This document shows positions 7,686 through 15,089 of a stretch of DNA of 23,149 nucleotides, in pieces. Each line of letters starts with the position of its first letter. The first letter of the stretch is position 1. The stretch comes from an uncultured Bacillota bacterium. GTDB taxonomy: Bacteria; Bacillota_I; Bacilli_A; Erysipelotrichales; Erysipelotrichaceae. Below the pieces are notes generated by a model, which had not been told where the DNA came from, did not search any database, and was given only the letters and a program-made list of their open reading frames with translations. The translations under genes and the position numbers were made by a program. The DNA lies in the NCBI GenBank assembly GCA_937919165.1, contig CALFPO010000076.1:1-23149 (forward strand), read 5' to 3'.

Positions 7686-9807
7686 AGTTCAGTTCCTCCT
7701 TCGAAAGCTGTGAAGTAGCGATCTCGTAGTAGACATCGCAGCTTCTCAAAAGCTCTTCGTGTGTTCCTTCTCCGACGATCTTGCCTTCGTTGATGACGAA
7801 GATCCTGTCGGCATTCTTGATGGTCGAGATGCGCTGAGCAACGATCAGTACGGTGGCATTGCTCTTCTCGATCATTCTGTTGAGTTCGTTTCTCAGCTTC
7901 TTGTCGGTCTCATAGTCGAGAGCCGAGAAGCAGTCATCGAAGATATAAATGTCCTTATCAGCTGCCAAAGCACGGGCAATGGACAGACGCTGTTTCTGTC
8001 CGCCAGAGACGTTGGTGCCTCCCTGAGTGATGATCGAATCTACGCCATTCTCCTTCTCATCGAGAATATTTAGCGATTGCGATATGCTGAGCGCTTCATT
8101 AAGCTTGTCTTCGCTTATATCGCGTCCAAATTCGATATTGGAACGAATCGTTCCGGTAAACATGACGGCTCTCTGTGCCGCAAAGCCGATGCGGTCATGG
8201 AGATCCTTCTGGCGAATATCCCTGATATCGATGCCGCAATAGGTGATCTTGCCTTCGCTTACATCGAAAAGTCTTGGAATGAGCTTGACGATAGTCGACT
8301 TGCCTGAACCGGTAGAACCGATGAAGGCTACTGTCTCGCCTGGATTGGCCTCAAAGCTGATGTTCTTGATCACATACTCTTCAGCTCCAGGATATTTGAA
8401 GCTGACATCATCGAAGACAATCTTGCCGTTGCCTTCTGGCAATTCGACAGGATTTTCTGTATCTGTTATGGAATTCTTGGTGTCCAGTATCTCGTTGACA
8501 CGACGTACCGATACCATGGAACGCGGAATCATGAAGAATGTCACCGTCACAAACATGAATGACATTACGACATGGATGGCATACTGCACAAAGGCCATCA
8601 TATCGCCGATAGTCATGGCATCGATGTCGATCTGCTTGGCTGAGAACCAGATGATCACAACCGTCAGCATATTCATGACGATAGTCATGACCGGAGACAT
8701 GATGTTTATGGCTGAAGAGACGAATCTGTCGGTTCTGGTCAGTTCGCTGTTGACGTCATCGAACTTCTTCTCTTCCTGCTTTTCGGCATTGAAGGCTCTG
8801 ATGACCAGAATGCCATCCAGCATCTCGCGCATTACGCTGTTGATCTTATCGGTCAGCTTCTGGATGATCTCAAACTTAGGAACTGCGACAATCAGAAGGA
8901 ATGCCATGGTTCCCACGATGATGCCGATCGCTACAAGCAGGATCCAGGAGATCTGCGGATATCTTACGACCTTGACGACGGCTGTGATGCCCATCATCGA
9001 TGACATCAGCAGCATCCTCATCGACATCTGGATCAGATTCTGAATCTTGGTGATGTCATTGCCGGTCCTGGTAATCAAGGAACTTGTCGAGAACTTCGAG
9101 AATTCAGCCTGCGAGAATGATTCGATCTTGGTGAAGACGTCTCTACGCATCTTGGCTGAAATCTTGGCTGCCGTCTTTGCGGAGATATAGGTAGATAACA
9201 GTTGAACTGCAACTCCCACAAGCGATACCAGCAGCATGGTCTTGCCGATATCGATGATGTAGCTGTTCTGGATCTTTTCGGCAGAAAGGCCCACATTCCT
9301 ATAGAGGTCTGAGATGTAAAGCTTAGCCATTGAGGAATAGTTGTCCTCAAGACCTTCGATGCTTCCATCCAGCACCTTGGTCAGTTCCTTGATATCGGCA
9401 TTGTCGATATCGATGTTCTGGCTTTGGCACAGATAGGAGTATACAAGCGGCTTGCGCATCTTATCTGCCAAACCTTCGCTTTCATTCTCCAGATAATACA
9501 CATCGTCAGTGAACTCGATTTCCTGCTTTCCGACGATGGCTTTGCTTCCTTTGTTAAGCAGAGTGTATGAATCAAGCACCTCTTCCTTGTCCTTATCGGA
9601 CATGAAACGGACAATGGTCTCCATATCCTTCTTGGCTATGGCCTTTGGAACATCTTCCGTTATTCCGCCATACTGGATGCCGTTGGTAACGATATCCGAC
9701 ATGTAGTCAGGCAAAGACAGTTCAGTCTGCACCTGCACAAACGTCAATACCGCTACAGCCAGTATGGCCAGAATGTAGGGCTTGATGTATTTGAATATAA
9801 GCTTCAT
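7672..9807 (-). CDS. Heterodimeric ABC exporter half-transporter, degenerate-site subunit with large outer insertion (BmrC/LmrC/TM287-like)
   Basis: 711 aa, about 110 longer than its partner because of a charged insertion between the first and second membrane helices (about 35-180), predicted outside the cell. The NBD has Walker A GSTGSGKST at 497-505 and an intact signature VSGGQKQ. The Walker B catalytic Glu is Asp (IFDDCFSALD) and the switch His is Gln (IVAQRIS). These substitutions mark the degenerate site of asymmetric exporters, and they fall in the subunit complementary to the 606-aa partner's ISQGQ. The ATG at 9807 follows AAGGTG, which overlaps the end of the marR-type gene 3 nt upstream. 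Length with an outer insertion is known for several Bacillota multidrug exporters; the function of the insertion is not known to me. Confidence 0.93.
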   Translation of the reverse strand: MKLIFKYIKPYILAILAVAVLTFVQVQTELSLPDYMSDIVTNGIQYGGITEDVPKAIAKKDMETIVRFMSDKDKEEVLDSYTLLNKGSKAIVGKQEIEFTDDVYYLENESEGLADKMRKPLVYSYLCQSQNIDIDNADIKELTKVLDGSIEGLEDNYSSMAKLYISDLYRNVGLSAEKIQNSYIIDIGKTMLLVSLVGVAVQLLSTYISAKTAAKISAKMRRDVFTKIESFSQAEFSKFSTSSLITRTGNDITKIQNLIQMSMRMLLMSSMMGITAVVKVVRYPQISWILLVAIGIIVGTMAFLLIVAVPKFEIIQKLTDKINSVMREMLDGILVIRAFNAEKQEEKKFDDVNSELTRTDRFVSSAINIMSPVMTIVMNMLTVVIIWFSAKQIDIDAMTIGDMMAFVQYAIHVVMSFMFVTVTFFMIPRSMVSVRRVNEILDTKNSITDTENPVELPEGNGKIVFDDVSFKYPGAEEYVIKNISFEANPGETVAFIGSTGSGKSTIVKLIPRLFDVSEGKITYCGIDIRDIRQKDLHDRIGFAAQRAVMFTGTIRSNIEFGRDISEDKLNEALSISQSLNILDEKENGVDSIITQGGTNVSGGQKQRLSIARALAADKDIYIFDDCFSALDYETDKKLRNELNRMIEKSNATVLIVAQRISTIKNADRIFVINEGKIVGEGTHEELLRSCDVYYEIATSQLSKEELNYARA

Positions 9808-9810
9808 ATG

Positions 9811-10242
9811 CTAATCACCTTCCTTCAGATTCTTTATCATCGCATCCAAGGTTCTCTTGAATATCTTGAGATCCTCTTCATCGATGTTGCTTATAACCTT
9901 CTTTTCGATCTGTTCAAGATGCTCATCGATCTTGTTGCGCAGATCGTTCGCTTTTTCAGAGAGAACGATGATTCTGCGTCTTGCGTCATTCTCATCAACA
10001 TATCTTATGACAAGACCCTTGTCCTCAAGCGAATCGATCGCTCCCGTTATCGTGGCCTTCTTCAGCTTGGTCTCCTCTTCAAGATCCTTCTGACATATGT
10101 CTTCATTCTCATGCGAGAACAGGAAAGCCATTATCTGCATCTGGGTCGAATTCAGATAGTCAGACGGCTTCTTGTTTCCGAGGATGTGTATTCTGATGCA
10201 GTTGTCGAGATACTTTATGTCATTGATAAGTTTCTTGCTCAT
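9811..10242 (-). CDS. MarR-family transcriptional regulator of the exporter operon
   Basis: 143 aa from the ATG at 10242, which has GGAGG 5 nt upstream. A TTG 12 nt further out is in frame but lies inside that ribosome site, so I reject it as start. The winged-helix fold is clear: recognition region about 48-75 (CQKDLEEETKLKKATITGAI) and wing DENDARRRIIVLS (about 83-95, including the conserved D-x-R-x-R). C-terminal helices would form the dimer interface. MarR proteins bind palindromes as dimers and release them on binding small phenolic or drug-like ligands. A perfect palindrome covers its own transcription start, so autorepression of the whole marR-exporter-C26 operon is very likely. Confidence 0.92.
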   Translation of the reverse strand: MSKKLINDIKYLDNCIRIHILGNKKPSDYLNSTQMQIMAFLFSHENEDICQKDLEEETKLKKATITGAIDSLEDKGLVIRYVDENDARRRIIVLSEKANDLRNKIDEHLEQIEKKVISNIDEEDLKIFKRTLDAMIKNLKEGD

Positions 10243-10258
10243 ATTGACCTCCAAAATA

Positions 10259-10282
10259 ATAGTTAGTTCGCAAACTAACTAT
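10259..10282. promoter_or_regulatory. MarR-type operator palindrome
   Basis: Perfect 10-bp arms, ATAGTTAGTT (10259-10268) and AACTAACTAT (10273-10282), around CGCA. The size and spacing are typical for a MarR dimer. It lies just downstream of the -10 box and upstream of the ribosome site of the marR-type gene. Confidence 0.8.
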
Positions 10283-10285
10283 TTA

Positions 10286-10314
10286 ATTTTATGTCTTATA
10301 TTGGCTACTGTCAA
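10286..10314 (-). promoter_or_regulatory. Sigma-A promoter of the marR-exporter operon
   Basis: On the minus strand: TTGACA (10314-10309), 17-bp spacer, TAAAAT (10291-10286). The start point would lie within the palindrome at 10259-10282, so a bound repressor should block initiation. Confidence 0.8.
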
Positions 10315-10324
10315 ATGGTATAAT
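10296..10324 (+). promoter_or_regulatory. Divergent promoter of the six-helix membrane protein
   Basis: A perfect TATAAT at 10319-10324 lies 25 nt before the ATG at 10349, with a poor -35 candidate (TTATAT, 10296-10301, 17-bp spacer). It overlaps the divergent marR promoter, so the two polymerases would compete for the same DNA. GAAGG at 10337-10341 is the ribosome site. Confidence 0.55.
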
Positions 10325-10348
10325 TTCATCAGTAAAGAAGGTAACACT

Positions 10349-11005
10349 ATGAAATTCAAGAACATTCTATCTATGATATGCAATCTGGCGATTGTCGGAT
10401 TAGTTGGCTATAGCACCTATGTCTTCATAACCGAAGGAGGAACCGGAAACATGGCAGGGCAATATCCTTTCTATTGCTTCTTCACCTTCGATTCCAACAT
10501 CCTCTGTGCTATTGCTGCGTTGCTTCTTCTGATCAACAACATCATCAACATCTTCCGCAAGGAAGCAAGCTTCTCGTTCACTTTCGTGCTTCTCAAGATG
10601 ATGGGAGCTGTGGGCGTAACCTTGACCTTCCTTGTCGTCATGTTCTGGCTAAGACCAACGCTTGGTGGAGACCAGATGTATGGCGGAGTGAATCTCTTCC
10701 TGCATTTCATCTGCCCAATACTTGGAGCAGTATCGTTCCTGTTCTTTGAGACAAGCGATGAGTTCAACATCTCATCCTTCATCATGGCGATCATTCCGAT
10801 CATTGCTTATGGTGTCATCTACATATACAACACCATCTTCGCCGGCAACTGGATCGATTTCTACAACTTCAACTTCTCTGGCCAATGGTACTTCATGATA
10901 GCTCTAGTTCTTGCGGCAGCCATCATTATCGCCATCATTGAGATCATCATCCACAACATCGTTGCCAAGATCGATAACGCAATCATGAAGAGGAAAAGCA
11001 AATAA
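10349..11005 (+). CDS. Six-helix membrane protein, Pr6Pr-like
   Basis: 218 aa from the ATG at 10349; a longer frame exists upstream but crosses the marR promoter and lacks a ribosome site. Six hydrophobic helices are seen at about 8-28, 45-65, 76-100, 110-133, 140-163 and 180-208, with a basic tail (MKRKSK). The motif FFTFDSNIL after the first loop resembles the F-T-x-x-S-N-x-L signature of Pr6Pr-type six-helix proteins, relatives of eukaryotic FAR-17a/AIG1 hydrolases. No function is established for the bacterial members. It is transcribed divergently from the marR-exporter operon and may share its regulation. Family assignment is moderately sure; the membrane topology is clear. Confidence 0.75.
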   Translation: MKFKNILSMICNLAIVGLVGYSTYVFITEGGTGNMAGQYPFYCFFTFDSNILCAIAALLLLINNIINIFRKEASFSFTFVLLKMMGAVGVTLTFLVVMFWLRPTLGGDQMYGGVNLFLHFICPILGAVSFLFFETSDEFNISSFIMAIIPIIAYGVIYIYNTIFAGNWIDFYNFNFSGQWYFMIALVLAAAIIIAIIEIIIHNIVAKIDNAIMKRKSK

Positions 11006-11021
11006 TCCAATATAGCAAGTC

Positions 11022-11054
11022 AGGGCGCGCATTGATGCACGCCCTTTGATTTTC
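11022..11054 (+). terminator. Rho-independent terminator of the six-helix membrane protein gene
   Basis: GC-rich stem AGGGCG (11022-11027) with CGCCCT (11040-11045), extended past one mismatch by GCA/TGC, followed by TTGATTTTC on the plus strand. Confidence 0.65.
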
Positions 11055-11063
11055 ATCGGTTTG

Positions 11064-11274
11064 TTAATTGGTTAATCTCTCCCATTTAGCATCTTCAATA
11101 TCTTTATCACTGATATCAATATCTTTGAACCCGTCGATAAAAGATAATGATCTTTGTCTAGCTGATGAAATCTTAATTATATGTTGGCCATATTTAGTAA
11201 CATATATCCTCTGTTTCTGCTAATTCTATATACTTCCCTAGATTATTTCTAAACCCTGAAACTGTAATTATCAT
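11064..11274 (-). pseudogene. Frameshifted Phd/YefM-type antitoxin remnant
   Basis: Read on the minus strand from ATG 11274 (AGGTG 5 nt upstream) the sequence gives MIITVSGFRNNLGKYIELAE and then TEDI before a stop. Shifting the frame at the AT run 11202-11207 gives VTKYGQHIIKISS and an acidic C-terminus ending at TAA 11064. Together they spell one antitoxin of about 70 residues, with the family's N-terminal DNA-binding block (x-VS-x-x-R-x-N-L-x-x-Y) and the VTKYG-x-x-I-x-KI strand. Loss of one AT dinucleotide (restoring Asp-Ile-Tyr-Val) explains the break. No toxin gene follows: the downstream side is the terminator of the membrane protein gene. It is an orphan, broken antitoxin, or an old TA scar. 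A sequencing or assembly error at the AT run is the main alternative. Confidence 0.75.
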
Positions 11275-11295
11275 TTTGCACCTATTTCTATACAC

Positions 11296-11323
11296 ATTAT
11301 AATATTGATCTTGCTTTGGTTAA
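11296..11323 (-). promoter_or_regulatory. Promoter of the antitoxin remnant
   Basis: On the minus strand TTAACC (11323-11318), 16-bp spacer, TATAAT (11301-11296), 22 nt before the ATG at 11274. The promoter and ribosome site look intact although the reading frame is broken. Confidence 0.45.
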
Positions 11324-11356
11324 TTGAGCAATCCCGCATGGAAAACGCAACATTCA

Positions 11357-11402
11357 AAAAGAGAATCTATCGATAGATTTCATCGATTAGGATTCTCTTT
11401 TC
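11357..11402 (-). terminator. Terminator of the five-gene carbohydrate operon
   Basis: 11-bp stem (AAAAGAGAATC 11357-11367 with GATTCTCTTTT 11391-11401) whose loop holds a second stem (ATCGAT repeated). On the minus strand the stem ends in TTTTT. It can act in both directions. Confidence 0.75.
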
Positions 11403-11425
11403 AATATGCGCGATGATATTCTGAA

Positions 11426-13096
11426 CTATTTCTCTTTGTATTCTATTGAATATTCTTCGCTAACGAAGTCACAGTTCAATGTAGCGATACCGATCTCGTT
11501 TGACCAGCTGATCGACATCTTCGATCCTTCGCATTCAGCTTCAATCTTGGCATCTTCGCTGAATGCTGGGCAGGTGTTCCTGAATCTAAGCATCTCAAGC
11601 TGCTTGCTTACGATCTCATCCTGAAGTCTCTTGGATGCATAATCTATGGTGAGATTGCTGCGGTTGATTTCCTTATGTCCGCCGATGCCAGCCTTGGCCA
11701 TAGCCTCATAGTCGTTCTTTCCGGCAAACAGATCAAGATACCAGATCTGTGGCTTGCCTGGCATGAACATCTGTATCGCTCTTGCCATCAGCATGCGTCT
11801 ATCGCTTTCGCCTAGTGCCGAATAGTAGGTGGCATTGACCTGATAGTAGACGTTCTTGGCGCCATTGAGGTCTTTGACATACCCGCCTCTATTTACCACA
11901 ACATCAATGACCTTCTGAATATCTTCTTCTGGAAGCAAACCCTTGAGATCGAGTAGCGGTATGCCGTCATGGCAGCCAAGCATATTTATGGTCTTGATGC
12001 CCTTTTCCAGGCATTCATCGATCCAGCCCTTCAGGTAGTTTCCGTTCTTCCTCTCGAAAGCATCGATAAGAAGTCCTGGAAGGAAGAAATCATATACCAT
12101 ATAGCCCTTATTGGCTAAAGTCTCATAGACCTTTTCGCCGTAGGTGGCATGGATCTCAGGAAGCAGAGTCAATCCATATTCCTTGGCGATGCTGTCAACC
12201 TTCTCAAGCAGTTCCCAGGTGCCTGGATCATTCATGAAGTTCTTCTGTCCAACTTCCTTAGGAGCATAGGCAAAGGCATCAAGTCTGACAATCGAAACGC
12301 CATAGTCAGAAAGCCTCTTTAGAGTCTTTCGATAATAGTCCCAGACAAGCGGAGACTTGATGTTCACATCCATCTGACCCAGATAGCTTCTGTTTGCGTT
12401 CAGGTATTCCTTCACTGCAGGTAGATAGCAATCATATTCGCCAAGATCAAGTTCTGACAGTTTCTTCTTATCATCGATGAAATCATTGATGGTCTCGCTA
12501 ATATCCTTGGCTGTCTCATATTGCATCGATAGTTTGCCTACAAGCTCAATCGGATTGACCTTATTGTAGACAACCTCCTGGTAGAAGGTGTTCCAGTATG
12601 GAACATCTCTTCCGTCAGGGAATCTGATCATCAGAATAGGCATGCCAGCCTTCCTGAAGAACATATCCTTGATGTATTTGTTGTCCGGCATGATATAGCC
12701 ATCTTCAGTCATCTGGCCACAGCCATCCCAGAACTTGTTCCAATCGATGAAGAAATCCTTGTAGATCGATTCTTCGCCGTTCTTGATCAGATCCTGGAAC
12801 TCTGGCGAAAGGACAGAGATGTGGTTCAGTATCATATCCAATGTCAGATCGATGTCTGCTTCATGCAGGTCATCTATATCTTTCTGACTGGCATACTTGT
12901 CAGATAGATCATAGGTTATCAAAGAGAAGCCTCTGTCAAGGTCAGTATTATAGATGCTTGGCAGAATATAGAATGAGCTGAAGACATCCTTGAATTCATC
13001 TCTCTTGAGCAGAGAAACGACGTCCGAAAGCTTGGTGCCGATGCTGTCAGGATATGCATTCAGCATAGCTTTGTTGTTCATTTTCTTTTCTGACAT
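11426..13096 (-). CDS. GH13 subfamily 18 phosphorylase-like enzyme (sucrose phosphorylase family)
   Basis: 556 aa, no signal peptide, cytoplasmic. The opening MLNAYPDSIGTKLSDV (11-26) is the typical start of sucrose-phosphorylase-type (GH13_18) proteins. The (beta/alpha)8 catalytic motifs are: region I DMILNHIS (87-94), nucleophile D273 in VRLDAFAYAPK, acid/base E314 in LLPEIHATY, and transition-state Asp D377 in CHDGIPLLDLKG. The family splits an alpha-glucoside with phosphate into alpha-glucose-1-phosphate and an acceptor; sucrose, sucrose-6-phosphate, glucosylglycerol and glucosylglycerate are known substrates, and the sequence alone does not choose among them. It is the last gene of the operon: ATG 13096, AGGTAA overlapping the stop of the kinase gene 3 nt upstream, so kinase and phosphorylase are translationally linked. 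The kinase may act on the released acceptor. Confidence 0.85.
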   Translation of the reverse strand: MSEKKMNNKAMLNAYPDSIGTKLSDVVSLLKRDEFKDVFSSFYILPSIYNTDLDRGFSLITYDLSDKYASQKDIDDLHEADIDLTLDMILNHISVLSPEFQDLIKNGEESIYKDFFIDWNKFWDGCGQMTEDGYIMPDNKYIKDMFFRKAGMPILMIRFPDGRDVPYWNTFYQEVVYNKVNPIELVGKLSMQYETAKDISETINDFIDDKKKLSELDLGEYDCYLPAVKEYLNANRSYLGQMDVNIKSPLVWDYYRKTLKRLSDYGVSIVRLDAFAYAPKEVGQKNFMNDPGTWELLEKVDSIAKEYGLTLLPEIHATYGEKVYETLANKGYMVYDFFLPGLLIDAFERKNGNYLKGWIDECLEKGIKTINMLGCHDGIPLLDLKGLLPEEDIQKVIDVVVNRGGYVKDLNGAKNVYYQVNATYYSALGESDRRMLMARAIQMFMPGKPQIWYLDLFAGKNDYEAMAKAGIGGHKEINRSNLTIDYASKRLQDEIVSKQLEMLRFRNTCPAFSEDAKIEAECEGSKMSISWSNEIGIATLNCDFVSEEYSIEYKEK

Positions 13097-13099
13097 AGC

Positions 13100-13981
13100 T
13101 TACCTATCCAATATCTCGCCCTTCTTCGAAATGACGATCTTGGCATCCTTTCTTCTTTCATCGAGCTCTTCCTGCTCAATCTCCAGAACCATGGTCGTAA
13201 AGGCCGAATCGGTTTTGCCGTCTCTGGCTCTGTTTCTTCGATGTTCTCTGGTCTCTTCTGGTGTGGAATTGAGAAGGATCGGGATATCGATGCCCTCAAT
13301 ACTGGCGTTTCCGCCATGGGTCCACTCGATGATCAGCACATCTATATTCGAGAAGTCGACCTTCTCATAGTATCTTTCATCTTCGCTTCTTCCCATGCGC
13401 TTAAGATAGATGCTGTCATCGCCATTCTTGAACTTGGCGATGATGTCGTTTATCTGCACATAGTCCTGTTCCTTTGAAGTTCCAAGATACTGCTTCAAGG
13501 CAGCTCTGCCATACTCCTGATAGGTCTTCAGGAAAGGGTATTCATCGATCTTCTTTGGATCGCTATCGGCCTCTTCCCGCCAAAGCATAAGCAGTTTCTC
13601 TTTTACCTCATCATCATATATATCCTTATCTATGAGTCCCTTCAAACCTTCCGCTCTGAAGATGGACATTCTTTCGGCATCATTGTACATAGGTATCCTA
13701 TAAGGATAGTTGTCGCCTGAAAGGATATAGTTCTTGATGCCGTTTCCCTCAAGATAATGACCAAGCACTGATGCTATCTCGGATTTGCCGACACCGCTGC
13801 CGCCAAAGATAGAGATGACAGCCTTGTCTTTTTCAAGATTATTCAGCTCTTCAACAAGATAAGGAAATATCGTTGAAGCCTTGGCTATATGGTCATCGCC
13901 TATATTCACGACATCGCCGGGCATATCGCCATGACGAATATCGTCTGTTACGTCAATTATTCTGTAGCTTTCGATCTTCAT
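13100..13981 (-). CDS. P-loop kinase, uridine kinase/phosphoribulokinase-like
   Basis: 293 aa from ATG 13981, which follows GGTGAG; a TTG 15 nt upstream is in frame but lies inside the preceding gene and I reject it. An N-terminal stretch of some 50 residues precedes the P-loop FGGSGVGKSE (Walker A at 60-67). A substrate-side motif SGDNYPYR (88-95) stands where uridine kinases have their D-x-x-Y element. A core strand VDVLIIEWTHGG (around 212-224) occupies the Walker B region, and an Arg-rich lid ETREHRRNRARDGK (243-256) resembles the R-x-x-RD lid of uridine kinase and phosphoribulokinase. It should phosphorylate a small molecule in the cytoplasm. It sits between a CE2 esterase and a GH13_18 phosphorylase with almost no gap, so its substrate is probably a product of that pathway. 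No substrate can be named. Confidence 0.75.
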   Translation of the reverse strand: MKIESYRIIDVTDDIRHGDMPGDVVNIGDDHIAKASTIFPYLVEELNNLEKDKAVISIFGGSGVGKSEIASVLGHYLEGNGIKNYILSGDNYPYRIPMYNDAERMSIFRAEGLKGLIDKDIYDDEVKEKLLMLWREEADSDPKKIDEYPFLKTYQEYGRAALKQYLGTSKEQDYVQINDIIAKFKNGDDSIYLKRMGRSEDERYYEKVDFSNIDVLIIEWTHGGNASIEGIDIPILLNSTPEETREHRRNRARDGKTDSAFTTMVLEIEQEELDERRKDAKIVISKKGEILDR

Positions 13982-13982
13982 T

Positions 13983-15071
13983 CTACTCACCCACAAACTT
14001 GTTTATGTAGTTGACCAGCTCCTTCGCCATCCTGTCATGGGTCTTCTGCGATGGATGTCCAGCAGCGCCCAATCCCTCAAACATCGGATTGATTGCGACA
14101 TACTCGAAGGAGAACAGCCTATCATCGCCATCTTCTTCACGGATCTCATCGACAACCTCTTTAATGTGATGGTATAGATAGTAGTCCATTGAACCAAGCG
14201 AACACAGGATGTAGGTATCCTTGCCGTTGAGTTCTCTCAGGTGTCTTACAAACTTCTTGAACTGTTCGTGGAACCATTTCTCATGCGATTCGATCTCACG
14301 GAAATCGCGATAGAACTTGATCGGATTGGAATCGTTGGTGCCAAGGTTCATGACCACGATATCGTTATGGTTGGCTTCGAAATCCCATCTTGTAAGTTCC
14401 TTGCCGATCTGGCTTTCATAGAGTTCATCAGTGAACTCATATATGTCTTCCATGGCGTGCATATCCCAAAGCTGATGCTTAGGTCTGATTGCATTGATTC
14501 CCGATTCGCAGATCATCGAGAAGTCATAGTCCAGAGCTCTGGCAGCCTGAGCTGCATATCCTGACCAGGCGTTCTCTTCGATGGTCTTGAACTCGAATGA
14601 ATTGTTTGGTGCTTCATTGCCGAAACCGCAGGTAATGGAATCGCCAATGATCTCCATTCTCTTCTTCTTTGGTTCCAGCCTGAATACTTCGCCATCTACT
14701 TCGATCTCTTCAATGCCCAGCTTGCCGCGAGCATTCTCTGATGGCTTAAGGATCCTGAATTCATGTCTTTCGACTTCAGCGCTTTCCCATAGGGTTACCC
14801 ATTTGTCTTCCCTAAGTTCCTGTCTAGCGAAAAGTTCCATGCCGTTATCGATAGCCAAGGCTATGCATGGCCAGTCAGGTGCAGGATCAGGCATGCCTGG
14901 CATACCAGGAATCTTGTTGGACATGACCTTGACCTTGACGGCAATCTTCTTGCCTTCAAGACCGAACGAGAATCCTGAACATGACCAGTTCATGAACAGG
15001 GTCTCTTTCTCCTCATCATAGATGGTTCTGCCATTCAGCTTAGCTGATGGAATGAAATCTTTGATCTTCAT
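13983..15071 (-). CDS. CE2-like SGNH carbohydrate esterase (acetyl esterase)
   Basis: 362 aa, two domains as in carbohydrate esterase family 2. An N-terminal beta-sandwich (about 1-135) precedes an SGNH hydrolase domain. Block I is IIGDSITCGFGNE (141-153) with nucleophile S145. Block III is NLGTND (242-247), which contains the oxyanion Asn. Block V is GAAGHPSQKTH (335-345) with the catalytic His (H339). CE2 enzymes remove O-acetyl groups from xylan, glucomannan and other glycans, often at O-6. Unlike secreted CE2 proteins this one has no signal peptide, so it should act on imported oligosaccharides. AAGGAG lies 8 nt before ATG 15071. Its stop overlaps the ribosome site of the kinase gene (2 nt gap). 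Confidence 0.88.
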   Translation of the reverse strand: MKIKDFIPSAKLNGRTIYDEEKETLFMNWSCSGFSFGLEGKKIAVKVKVMSNKIPGMPGMPDPAPDWPCIALAIDNGMELFARQELREDKWVTLWESAEVERHEFRILKPSENARGKLGIEEIEVDGEVFRLEPKKKRMEIIGDSITCGFGNEAPNNSFEFKTIEENAWSGYAAQAARALDYDFSMICESGINAIRPKHQLWDMHAMEDIYEFTDELYESQIGKELTRWDFEANHNDIVVMNLGTNDSNPIKFYRDFREIESHEKWFHEQFKKFVRHLRELNGKDTYILCSLGSMDYYLYHHIKEVVDEIREEDGDDRLFSFEYVAINPMFEGLGAAGHPSQKTHDRMAKELVNYINKFVGE

Positions 15072-15089
15072 ATTTTGTTCTCCTTGTGC

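Noticed and set aside
8243..9043. A 266-aa plus-strand open frame inside the exporter subunit
   Set aside because: Antisense to the clear ABC gene; no ribosome site and no recognisable motif.
10243..10254. TTG 10254 as start of the MarR-family gene
   Set aside because: The TTG and GAG codons form part of the GGAGG ribosome site of the ATG at 10242.
10172..10348. Longer N-terminus of the six-helix protein beginning at 10172
   Set aside because: It would overlap the marR gene start and operator on the other strand and has no ribosome site; the ATG at 10349 has GAAGG.
11275..11425. Toxin gene next to the antitoxin remnant
   Set aside because: Only the antitoxin promoter and the terminator of the GH13 operon are here; no coding frame of toxin size on either strand.
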